Origin: Streptomyces sp. NBC_01314
GTDB taxonomy: Bacteria; Actinomycetota; Actinomycetes; Streptomycetales; Streptomycetaceae
Assembly (NCBI RefSeq): GCF_041435215.1
Contig: NZ_CP108394.1
Location: 10,230,001 to 10,294,000 of the forward strand
Direction of reading: 5' to 3'
DNA: 64,000 bases
The notes beneath the pieces are model-generated. The model was not told where the DNA came from, did no database searches, and saw nothing but the letters and a program-made list of their open reading frames with translations. Below are positions 1-6,717 of the stretch, piece by piece. Within the stretch, counting starts at the first letter, position 1, and the number at the start of each line of letters is the position of its first letter. Made by a program: the position numbers and the translations under genes.

Positions 1-181
1 CCCGCAGGCGGGTGCTGATCTTCTCGCTGAAGATCTTGTTTCTCGGCATGCCGTGCTTGCTGAGCGCGTCGAGCTGGGAGTCGAGTTCCTGCCCGAGGGC
101 CGAGCAGCGCGCGTAACCGATGCGGATGTCCCTCGGCAGGTCAGGGGCGGTCGAGGTCGGCGGCGGGTGCCCGGCCGCCAC
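1..181 (-). CDS. Serine recombinase (resolvase/invertase family), N-terminal part, runs off the left edge
   Basis: The minus strand from a GTG at 181 is open to the window edge and reads ...DIRIGYARCSALGQELDSQL..., then KHGMPRNKIFSEKIS. This is the start of the resolvase catalytic domain: Y-A-R-x-S carries the nucleophilic serine, Q-x-x-x-x-Q-L-D follows, and the I-F-x-E-K-I-S segment is typical. Only about 60 residues are visible, so the rest of the catalytic domain and the DNA-binding end lie outside. Such enzymes act in site-specific recombination for transposons, integrated elements or inversion. The start is uncertain because no clear ribosome binding site precedes the GTG. The gene is beside a truncated regulator, which fits the edge of a mobile or rearranged region. 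Confidence 0.75.
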   Translation of the reverse strand, partial: MAAGHPPPTSTAPDLPRDIRIGYARCSALGQELDSQLDALSKHGMPRNKIFSEKISTRLR

Positions 182-539
182 GCGCGGACCGGGCCGCGGT
201 CGGCAACCTCAGCGCCTTCTTCAGCCGGGGCATCATCGTGAAGCGGAGGGGTGTGGTAGGCGGAGGCCACCGCACCGCCGCGCGAGCGGCACAGCGAGCC
301 GGGCTGCGCGTCACACTTCGGACAGGCGTGCTGTTCGACGTCGTCCGCGTCCGACCATTCACCCGGGGACCGTTGCTGAAGCCCAGTCATGGGACCGGAT
401 TTTCGCACAATGCAAGTCAAGAAGGGTTCCGTCCCGATTTGAGGGAGAACGGGTTCTGAGAATCGATCGAGGGTCGGGCGGGCCTCGGTGGCCGTTTACT
501 GATCCTGCTCGCGCAAAGGACCGTTTGTGAGAGCCGGGG
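182..539. other. Intergenic stretch with no convincing gene
   Basis: No reading frame here has protein-like composition on either strand. The stretch lies between the recombinase start and the TetR remnant, and the right half (about 380-530) is slightly less GC-rich than its surroundings. I looked for terminal inverted repeats of a transposon and could not define any. Confidence 0.5.
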
Positions 540-758
540 TCAGTGCACGCGTACGCCGTCGATGGCGATCGACAGCAGGAGGTCGGCCTCGGCCGGGCCG
601 TCGATCTCCTGCTCGGTGGCCAGCGCGATGGCGCCGACGAGCTTCAACAGTTGGGTGATGGTGATCCCGGCGCGCACGGTGCCTGCCGCTTGGGCGCGCG
701 CAAGGAGGGCGTCTCCGGCCGCGGTGATCAGGTCGTGGCAGGTTTCGCCCAGTGGCAT
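540..758 (-). pseudogene. TetR-family regulator remnant, C-terminal part only
   Basis: The 72-residue frame (MPLGETCHDLITAAGDALL..., ending in SIAIDGVRVH) resembles the ligand-binding C-terminal half of TetR regulators: an ITAAGDALLARAQAAGTVRAG helix pair followed by a hydrophobic helix and a short tail. Upstream in the same frame there is a stop codon around 808, and no helix-turn-helix domain is readable in any minus-strand frame up to the next gene. It is therefore most likely a truncated, non-functional copy. Intact relatives often sit next to a hydrolase like the one at 953, so this may be the decayed former regulator of that gene. Confidence 0.5.
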
Positions 759-952
759 CCGGCCACGGAGCCTCCGCGGAAACCTGTTGGCGGGCCGCGG
801 TGACCGCTGCTACTTTTCCGGAGGCCGTGCGAGAGAACGAGGAGGTGGTACCCGTGAACACAGTATCGACATGGGTGCTCCCCTCCGGGGTCACGGTCGG
901 GCGGTAGGTCGTCCGGGAGCGCCGTTCAAGAGCACTCCCGAAAGGCACGACC

Positions 953-1675
953 ATGCGATTCACTTCCGAACAGCGCCTCGACAACGGCGTCCTCGAACGC
1001 GAATTCACCCTCGGCGAGATCCCCGGCACCCTGTGGACGCCTGGATCCGCCGCACCGGCCCCGCTCATCCTGATGGCCCACAACAACGGCCTGCCCAAGG
1101 GGGAAGCCCGGCTGGTGGCACGGGCCCGGCACTCCGCGGCGTACGGCTACGCGGTGGCCACCATCGACGCCCCCGGGTGCGGTGACCGGCCCCGTTCCGC
1201 CGCCGACGAGCAGGCCCGCGCCGACCTCCGCCGGGCGATGCAGGCCGGCGAGCCGCTCGACGAGATCTTCGAGTCCCTCGTCGGCCCGCTGGTCGAAAAG
1301 GCGGTCCCGGACTGGCGGACCACCCTGGACGCCCTGCTTTCGCTGCCCGAGATCGGCGGCCCGGTCGGATACTCGGGGTGGACCGCCGTCGGCATTCGGC
1401 TGGCGGTGGCCGAGCCGCGCATCGCGGCCGCCGGTTTCTTCGCCGGGGGTTACGTGCCCAGCGCCCAGCGCGAGGAGGCCCGGGAGGTCACCATTCCGCT
1501 GTTCTTCCTGCTGCAGTGGGACGACGAAGGGAACCCCCGGCAGCGGGCCCTGGACCTGTTCGACGCCTTCGGCAGCAAGGAGAAGACGCTGCACGCCAAT
1601 CTGGGCGGGCACACCGGGACCCCGTGGTTCGAGGCGGACGACGGGAACCGATTCTTCGGCCGGCACCTGAAGTGA
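953..1675 (+). CDS. Alpha/beta hydrolase (dienelactone-hydrolase-like)
   Basis: This 240-residue cytosolic protein has an alpha/beta hydrolase layout. An early strand (APLILMAHNNG) is followed by the nucleophile elbow G-Y-S-G-W at about residue 140, and a late HTGTPW segment can supply the catalytic histidine. It probably hydrolyses an ester or lactone; the substrate cannot be read from the sequence. The start is supported by GAAAGG about 9 nt upstream. It stands alone, with a TetR remnant upstream on the other strand. Confidence 0.75.
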   Translation: MRFTSEQRLDNGVLEREFTLGEIPGTLWTPGSAAPAPLILMAHNNGLPKGEARLVARARHSAAYGYAVATIDAPGCGDRPRSAADEQARADLRRAMQAGEPLDEIFESLVGPLVEKAVPDWRTTLDALLSLPEIGGPVGYSGWTAVGIRLAVAEPRIAAAGFFAGGYVPSAQREEAREVTIPLFFLLQWDDEGNPRQRALDLFDAFGSKEKTLHANLGGHTGTPWFEADDGNRFFGRHLK

Positions 1676-1685
1676 GGCCGTGCCG

Positions 1686-1838
1686 TCAGGCCGGCAGCAA
1701 GTAGACGGTGTCGGCCAGGACGCCGCTCATCGAGGACAGGCCCCGGCCATCCTCGATGACGGTGGCCGACAGATGCACGCCCCCGCGTGGATGACGGTGC
1801 ATCAGGTCTGTGGAGCTGTCGGGCGCGGTCGGGGACAT
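1686..1838 (-). CDS. Possible 50-residue ORF or gene remnant of unknown function
   Basis: From an ATG at 1838 the minus strand reads a 50-residue product ending in GVLADTVYLLPA. The third-codon positions are mostly G or C and the C-terminal half looks like folded protein (a strand-like GGVHLSATVIEDGRG segment). No ribosome binding site is visible, and two copies of a TCCGGAGTA-like repeat lie just upstream (around 1847-1861). I do not recognise the family. It could be the tail of a decayed gene, because the same frame stays open further upstream but loses protein-like character. Confidence 0.25.
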   Translation of the reverse strand: MSPTAPDSSTDLMHRHPRGGVHLSATVIEDGRGLSSMSGVLADTVYLLPA

Positions 1839-1996
1839 TGCATCCGGAGTATCCGGAGTACGTATCGACCTTGCGGCAGCGAAGGTTACGCGCGTCGCGA
1901 CCGAGTCCCTCGGTGAGCCGGTTTCGCGGAAACCTCGGTTCAGCGATGCCGACCGTACTTCACAAAGGCTATGAGCAGCGCGCGGGTGGCAAGGTG

Positions 1997-2368
1997 TCAG
2001 GTTCGGGGCGGGCCGTCGGCGTCGGGTGCGCGTGTTTTGTCCGCGGCTCCCGAGCGGGCCGCACCGTCGACCGCGACACAGATTCCGAAGACACGATCGT
2101 GGCCGGTCCAGCCGTTCACATGGCCACGGTTGTTGCTGATCTGCACCCGCTTCCTGGCGGAGTCCACGGAAGACACCAAGTGCAGGTAGACCGTCCCGGC
2201 GACACGGGCGAGGACGATGTCGCCGACCTCCACCTTCGACGGGTCGACCGGAGCGACGACCACCTGCTGCCGACTGCGTATCAGCGGGACCATCGAGGAG
2301 CCGCTGGGCCGGAACGTCACGGTCGCCCCGCCGACGACTCTGTCTGCCACCGCGTCCAATGCACCCAT
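1997..2368 (-). CDS. S24/S26-family peptidase-like protein
   Basis: The protein of about 123 residues (starting MGALDAVADRVVGG) contains F-R-P-S-G-S-S-M-V-P at about residue 20. This is the serine-containing box of signal-peptidase/LexA-type (S26/S24) folds. It is followed by VDPSKVEVGDIVLARVAGTVYLH, the typical barrel strand V-x-x-G-D-I-V, and an HLV strand. A clear catalytic lysine box (RxxxxKR, seen as ARKRVQISN) also follows. No transmembrane anchor is present, so it is a small soluble member; the role could be auto-cleavage or simply a retained fold. It is divergent from the acetyltransferase at 2445 and may share its promoter region. Confidence 0.6.
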   Translation of the reverse strand: MGALDAVADRVVGGATVTFRPSGSSMVPLIRSRQQVVVAPVDPSKVEVGDIVLARVAGTVYLHLVSSVDSARKRVQISNNRGHVNGWTGHDRVFGICVAVDGAARSGAADKTRAPDADGPPRT

Positions 2369-2444
2369 TCGGCGATCGTGGCAGATCGTTGTCCGCCACC
2401 CCACCGATTAAATTCTGACCTGGCACGGACCCTACGATCCAGGG

Positions 2445-2840
2445 ATGACGATCACGTACGAGTGGCGGGGCGACTTCGACAACACGGCGCTCGACGCGCT
2501 GCACGCGGACGGCTTCGGTCACCCCGTCGCCGCGACCGACTGGCGGGGACGACTCGAGCGCCACAGCCTCGGCTGGGTCTGCGCGTGGGAGGACGGTTCG
2601 CTGATCGGCTTCGTCAACGTCGTCTGGGACGGCGGAGTCCATGCCTTCGTCCTGGACACGGTGGTCGCACGGCATCGCCGTACCAGAGGTGTGGGCGCCG
2701 CGCTGGTCGCGACCGCCGCGCACGAGGCCCGTGCCGCACAGTGCGAATGGCTCCACGTGGACTTCGAGGAGCACCTGCGGTCGTTCTATTTCGACGCCTG
2801 CGGCTTCAAGGAGACGACAGCCGGCCTGATCGCTCTGTGA
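2445..2840 (+). CDS. GNAT-family N-acetyltransferase
   Basis: The 131-residue protein is a single GNAT domain. The acetyl-CoA pyrophosphate loop is R-H-R-R-T-R-G-V-G-A-A-L at about residues 75-86, preceded by the strand FVLDTVV and followed by the helix AHEARAAQ. A final FYFDACGFKET motif is the usual strand 6-7 region. Its acceptor (small amine, antibiotic or protein) cannot be predicted. It is transcribed away from the S24/S26-like gene and converges on the methyltransferase at 2941, with a strong hairpin between them. Confidence 0.85.
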   Translation: MTITYEWRGDFDNTALDALHADGFGHPVAATDWRGRLERHSLGWVCAWEDGSLIGFVNVVWDGGVHAFVLDTVVARHRRTRGVGAALVATAAHEARAAQCEWLHVDFEEHLRSFYFDACGFKETTAGLIAL

Positions 2841-2861
2841 CGTTGGCAGTCGAGCCGTGGG

Positions 2862-2893
2862 GAGGGGGGCCGGGGCATGTCCCGGCCCCCCTC
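2862..2893. terminator. Bidirectional hairpin terminator
   Basis: A 13-bp perfect stem (2862-2874 with 2881-2893, starting GAGGGGGG) with a 6-nt loop lies between the convergent acetyltransferase and methyltransferase genes. It likely ends transcription of the minus-strand biosynthetic operon and of the acetyltransferase. Confidence 0.75.
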
Positions 2894-2940
2894 GACGGAC
2901 ATGAGCGTGCGGTCGTGACCCGTAGCCAGGGCTGGGGCCG

Positions 2941-3747
2941 TCAAGGCTTGACGTAGGTGCAGATGGCCAGGGGGGAGTCCAGGGAGTACGGGTCCGCGTC
3001 GGCGGGCCAGTCGCCGAAGCGGTTCTCGGGGAGGAGGCCGGCGGCGCGGGCGTACGAGTCCATCTCCTCCGGGGCGGTCAGCCGGGAGATCTCGGTGCCG
3101 ACGCGGGTCGTGCCGTCGGCCTCGTACCAGACGTGGGAGAGGTGCCACAGCGACCCCTCCGGCAGGAGGACGGAGTGGCTCTGCAGACCGGTGCCCGGCT
3201 CCGGGTAGGGCGAGAAGTACGTGGCGCGGGCGCTGCCCTCGTGCAGGGCGAGGATGGCCGGCTTGTTGTGGGTCTCGATCACCAGCCTGCCGCCGGGGGC
3301 CAGCAGGTCGGCCGCGCGACGCACCGCCAGCTGCTGCTCCTCGGGGGTGAGCAACATGGACAGGGTCGCGCAGACGCAGTACACGAGCCCCACGGTGAGG
3401 TCGGCCGTGTAGGTGCAGATGTCGCCGTGCACGGGCTCGACGGGGGTGTCGTCGGTCAGGTCGCGGCGCAGCACGTCGAGCATCTCGGGGGAGGAGTCGA
3501 CCCCCGTGACCGGCCCGACTTGGCGCGCCAGCGGCAGCGCTATCCGGCCGGTGCCGACGCCGAACTCGACGGTGCCCAGGGCCGGATCGGGGTGCAGGGC
3601 GACCAGGCGCTCGACCTCGGCGACGACGGAGGCGTCGTCGGGGAACAACCGGTGGTACCAGTCGCCGAACTGCCGGCCGTAGCCGATGTCGTCGATGGTG
3701 TCGTTCGACGTGGCGCCGGGTGTACGGGGCGTCGTGGTGGTGCTCAT
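2941..3747 (-). CDS. Class I SAM-dependent methyltransferase, candidate tailoring enzyme of the RiPP cluster (LinM-like role)
   Basis: The protein is about 268 residues from MSTTTTPR and has a Rossmann-type methyltransferase domain. Motif I is V-E-F-G-V-G-T-G-R-I-A-L at about residue 55; an acidic residue follows in VTGVDSSPEML, and later LAPGGRLVIETHN is motif III/post-III. I chose the start at 3747 because its ATG overlaps the stop of the small membrane gene (ATGA), implying translational coupling. It is the last gene of the minus-strand operon running from the precursor at 9079. By analogy with cypemycin-type linaridins, the enzyme could N-methylate the mature peptide. This role is inferred from context; a free-standing small-molecule methyltransferase is the alternative. 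Confidence 0.8.
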   Translation of the reverse strand: MSTTTTPRTPGATSNDTIDDIGYGRQFGDWYHRLFPDDASVVAEVERLVALHPDPALGTVEFGVGTGRIALPLARQVGPVTGVDSSPEMLDVLRRDLTDDTPVEPVHGDICTYTADLTVGLVYCVCATLSMLLTPEEQQLAVRRAADLLAPGGRLVIETHNKPAILALHEGSARATYFSPYPEPGTGLQSHSVLLPEGSLWHLSHVWYEADGTTRVGTEISRLTAPEEMDSYARAAGLLPENRFGDWPADADPYSLDSPLAICTYVKP

Positions 3748-3935
3748 GGGTGTTGCCTCCGCTTCTTGGACGGGGTGTTCCTCGCGTGGATGTTGCTTCT
3801 GGCCTGGGAGCAGGCGCCCCACAGCACCACGAGGGCGACGCCGATGACGGCGGGAGCGCTGACGGCCCGGGTGGCGATGAGGAAGCCGACGATGCCGAGG
3901 GCTACCACGGACGGGATGAGCAGAAAGTCGTTCAT
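3744..3935 (-). CDS. Small membrane protein (63 aa) in the RiPP operon
   Basis: MNDFLLIPSVVALGIVGFLI begins a 63-residue protein with two closely spaced hydrophobic segments (about residues 4-22 and 26-42) and a very basic tail (SKKRRQHP). The start is fixed by AGGAGAAG just upstream, a ribosome binding site that occurs in two copies through a local duplication. The gene overlaps the methyltransferase start by 4 bp. I recognise no family. Its place between an ABC exporter and a tailoring enzyme suggests a role in export, immunity or membrane assembly of the modification complex. Confidence 0.7.
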   Translation of the reverse strand: MNDFLLIPSVVALGIVGFLIATRAVSAPAVIGVALVVLWGACSQARSNIHARNTPSKKRRQHP

Positions 3936-3938
3936 GAA

Positions 3939-4006
3939 CTTCTCCTGTCGGGATGTCTTCTCCTGTCGGGTGATCCGATCCAGTCGTGTGATCCGGTCCT
4001 GTCGGG
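3939..4006. repeat. Degenerate tandem repeat carrying duplicated ribosome binding sites
   Basis: The 14-mer CTTCTCCTGTCGGG occurs at 3939-3952 and 3957-3970, and its 10-nt core TCCTGTCGGG occurs again at 3997-4006 with related GATCCG spacers between. On the minus strand each 14-mer reads CCCGACAGGAGAAG, so the repeat multiplies an AGGAG ribosome binding site upstream of the 63-residue gene. Confidence 0.6.
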
Positions 4007-4039
4007 TGAATCCGGGTGTGCCGCCTCGTCGTTCCTGGA

Positions 4040-5929
4040 TCACGCCACGTCGCTGAGCTCCTGGAGCCGGGCGAGTCGGCGGTAGAGGTCGCTGTGCCGG
4101 TGGAGTTCGTCGTGGGTGCCGACGGCGTGCACCCGTCCCCGGTCGAGCACGACGATCTGCTGGGCCTCGGTGACGGTGGACAGCCGGTGCGCGATCGCGA
4201 TGACCGCGCAGAAGCCGGAGATCATCGTGATGCTGTCGCGCAGCGCGTTCTCCGATTCGGTGTCGAGGTTGGCGGTGGCCTCGTCCAGCAGCAGGAACCG
4301 GGGCGCCTGAAGCAACGTACGGGCGATCGCGAGGCGTTGACGCTGACCGCCCGACAGGCCGGCGCCCCGGTCACCGAGTTCGGTGTCGAGACCCTGGGGC
4401 AGCGCGGTGATCACCTCGGTCAGGTTGGCCATGCGCAGGGCCTCGGCGATGTCCTTGTCGTCGGCGTCCGGCGCGCTGTAGGTGAGGTTCGCCCGGACGG
4501 TGCCGCGCAGCAGGGTGTGGTCCTGGTCGACGTAGCCGACGATGGAGCGCAGCTGGTTGAGCGGCAGGTCGGTGATGTCCGTGCCGTCGATGCGGATCGC
4601 CCCGGACACCGGGTCGAAGAGCCGCTCGATCAGCTGGAAGACGGTGGACTTGCCGCCGCCGGAGGGGCCGACGACGGCGGTCAGCCCCTCGGCCGGGACG
4701 GTGAAGGAAATCCCGTCGAGGACGACCTTGTCGCTGCCCGGATAGGAGAACCGGACGCCGTCGAAGGTGAGCCCGGGTTCGTACCCGCGCCTGAACGGGC
4801 GGGCGCCACGCGGCCGTTCCTCCGGCCGGCTGCTGTCCGGGTCCGTCTCGACCTCGATCTTGCCGAGCTCGGCCAGCCGCTCCACGGACGCTCTGCCGAT
4901 CTGGAACTGCGCGATCGACTCGAACAGCGTCAGCAACGGCGCCACCAGGTAGAACAGGTAGAGGATGAACGCCGTCAGATCGGCGGTGGGCATCGCCCCG
5001 GTCGCGGTGCGGGCCGCGCCCAGACCGATGACGACCGTCAGGGCGAGCTGGGTGCCGATGCTCATGGTCGGGTCGAGCAGCGACGACATCACCGTCACCT
5101 TGATCCCCGACTTCCGGGCCCGCCGGGCGATGGCCGCGATCCCCTCGGCCTCGCGGTCCTCGGCCCGGGAGGCCTTCACGGTGGGCATCGCTCCCAGCAC
5201 CCGCAGCAGGGCGGAGCCGAAGGTGCCCAGGTCGGTCTGGTTGAGCACCGACACCTTCCGCACCCCGCGTGCCAGATAGAGCGAGACGATGCTGGTCGCG
5301 CCGAGGCAGACCAGGGTGGCGGTGAGCAGCACGGTGTCGATCCACGCCATCAGGGCGATCCCGCCGATGACCAGGAAGCTGTTGTTGAGGATGCTGTCGA
5401 TCGCGTGCGTCATGGTGGAGCGGGCGAGCATGGTGTCACTGACCATCCGGGAGAACACATCGCCCTGCTGCAGGCCGCTGTACGCCTTGAACCGGGAGCG
5501 CAGCAGCCGGGAGGCCAGGGTCCGGCGGATGTCGTAGACGATGTTCTCCCCGGCCAGCCCGATGACGTACGAGTGGAGCGCGCCCAGGGTGGCGTCGGCG
5601 ATGAACAGTGCCGCGCCCACCATGATCGGTCCGGTCAGCGAGCGCCCTTCGCCGACGGCGGCGACCAGTGAGCCGATGACCGCGGGCTGGGCCAGGGACG
5701 TCGCGGCTCCCAGCAGACCGAGGACGATGCCGAGCAGGACCAGGCGGCGGTGCCGGCCCATGGCCCGCCAGGGTTTCGCTCCCTCGCCCCACAGCAGGTG
5801 CAGGTTGAGCTGGGGAACCGCCCGGTGCATGGCGCGCCGCCCGCCACCGGAGGTGCCCTCCTTCTCCAGGTTCACCGGCGGGTCCTGCGGGCGGGTGTGC
5901 CGCCCCCGGCCGGCCGGCCGCTCACTCAT
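4040..5929 (-). CDS. ABC exporter, fused membrane and ATPase domains (LinT-like)
   Basis: The 629-residue half-transporter has an N-terminal six-helix exporter domain (about residues 55-350) and a C-terminal nucleotide-binding domain. The latter shows Walker A G-P-S-G-G-G-K-S-T, Q-loop YVDQDHTLL, signature L-S-G-G-Q-R-Q and Walker B FLLLDEAT, followed by the H-loop IAHRLST. There is no N-terminal C39 peptidase domain, so the leader must be removed by something else. It sits in the middle of the RiPP operon, 39 nt after a 41-residue membrane gene, and probably exports the mature peptide and gives self-protection. General multidrug export cannot be excluded. Confidence 0.88.
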   Translation of the reverse strand: MSERPAGRGRHTRPQDPPVNLEKEGTSGGGRRAMHRAVPQLNLHLLWGEGAKPWRAMGRHRRLVLLGIVLGLLGAATSLAQPAVIGSLVAAVGEGRSLTGPIMVGAALFIADATLGALHSYVIGLAGENIVYDIRRTLASRLLRSRFKAYSGLQQGDVFSRMVSDTMLARSTMTHAIDSILNNSFLVIGGIALMAWIDTVLLTATLVCLGATSIVSLYLARGVRKVSVLNQTDLGTFGSALLRVLGAMPTVKASRAEDREAEGIAAIARRARKSGIKVTVMSSLLDPTMSIGTQLALTVVIGLGAARTATGAMPTADLTAFILYLFYLVAPLLTLFESIAQFQIGRASVERLAELGKIEVETDPDSSRPEERPRGARPFRRGYEPGLTFDGVRFSYPGSDKVVLDGISFTVPAEGLTAVVGPSGGGKSTVFQLIERLFDPVSGAIRIDGTDITDLPLNQLRSIVGYVDQDHTLLRGTVRANLTYSAPDADDKDIAEALRMANLTEVITALPQGLDTELGDRGAGLSGGQRQRLAIARTLLQAPRFLLLDEATANLDTESENALRDSITMISGFCAVIAIAHRLSTVTEAQQIVVLDRGRVHAVGTHDELHRHSDLYRRLARLQELSDVA

Positions 5930-5968
5930 CCCGCGCCCCCGGCCACGCGGCGGCCGCCCGCACCCGGT

Positions 5969-6094
5969 TCACTCGTGCTCCCTGCCGTCCTCTTCCGCTT
6001 CCGCCCGGTCCCTGGCGAACCGCAGGCCCGCCTTGAGAAGGCCGACCGCGAAGATCAGGATTCCGAGGAGGATGAAGGGGGTGGTGATGTCCAT
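5969..6094 (-). CDS. Tiny membrane protein (41 aa) in the RiPP operon
   Basis: A 41-residue product starts MDITTPFILLGILIFAVGLL and carries one transmembrane helix followed by a charged cytosolic tail (RFARDRAEAEEDGREHE). It starts 2 nt after the LinL-like gene stops and has AAAGGTG as a ribosome binding site, so it is translationally tied to that gene. No family is recognised. Very small membrane proteins are common in RiPP loci as immunity factors or transporter partners, which is the likely role here. Confidence 0.65.
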   Translation of the reverse strand: MDITTPFILLGILIFAVGLLKAGLRFARDRAEAEEDGREHE

Positions 6095-6096
6095 GA

Positions 6097-6717
6097 TCAC
6101 ACCTTTGCTGGAGTCTTGGCCGGGGCCCGCGTCAGCGGGGTGCCGGCGGCCTGCGGGTCGAGAGGGACGAAGGGGGAGACGAACACCAGCGAAGGACGGT
6201 GGCGCGTGTCGTAGCCGGTGGCGCGGGCCAGGGCGAACTGGAAGCCCCGGGCCTCCTCGGCCACGGGGCCCCGGGACCTGATGAGGACGCGCAGGTGCTC
6301 GGTGACCATCCGGTACCCGGCAGTGCGTGAGGCCGCCTCGAAGCCACCGAACTCGAGGGTCGGGAGGATGTCGGCGCACGCGTCGACGACCCCCTTGTCC
6401 GCGCGGCGGGTGGGGAACCACACGATGTGCTGGGGCTTGCGCGTCTCGGTCGTGAACGCGTCGTGCCACGGCGAGGCGTTGCCGTCCGCGTCCACCATGC
6501 GGTACAGGAAGTGACTGTCGTGCATACAGGGGTTGGGGGCGAAGAACCTCCAGTTCGGCACCAGGGACAGCACGTCCTTCGAACGGAACCGGGAGAACTG
6601 CTCGAAGGGGTGCTGGCCCGCGACGGTGACGACCAGCATGGCGGCTCCGGCGATCCGCCAGGCCGCGCCTTCGCCGGTGAACGGATTCCTCAGCGGGAGA
6701 CTTCGCAGGGTGCTCAC
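6097..6717 (-). CDS. LinL-like partner protein of the RiPP modification complex
   Basis: The protein is about 206 residues from a GTG at 6717 (VSTLRSLPLRNPF...). An N-terminal membrane helix (WRIAGAAMLVVTVAGQ) is followed by a soluble region with NWRFFAPNP and HDSHFLYR motifs, the pattern found in partners of HTTM-type membrane proteins. The GTG overlaps the stop of the preceding LinH-like gene (GTGA), as expected for subunits made in equal amounts. In characterised linaridins a short LinL protein works with LinH on the precursor. The assignment rests on this pairing and on motif resemblance, not on a search. Catalytic residues are unknown to me. Confidence 0.6.
   Translation of the reverse strand: MSTLRSLPLRNPFTGEGAAWRIAGAAMLVVTVAGQHPFEQFSRFRSKDVLSLVPNWRFFAPNPCMHDSHFLYRMVDADGNASPWHDAFTTETRKPQHIVWFPTRRADKGVVDACADILPTLEFGGFEAASRTAGYRMVTEHLRVLIRSRGPVAEEARGFQFALARATGYDTRHRPSLVFVSPFVPLDPQAAGTPLTRAPAKTPAKV

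Noticed and set aside
380..530. Possible end of a Tn3-like transposon near the recombinase
   Set aside because: A GGTTCTGAGAA-like string is present but I found no second copy or target duplication to support an inverted repeat.
4016..5671. A 551-residue plus-strand frame opposite the ABC exporter
   Set aside because: The opposite strand carries all ABC motifs in frame; the plus frame has no recognisable domain.
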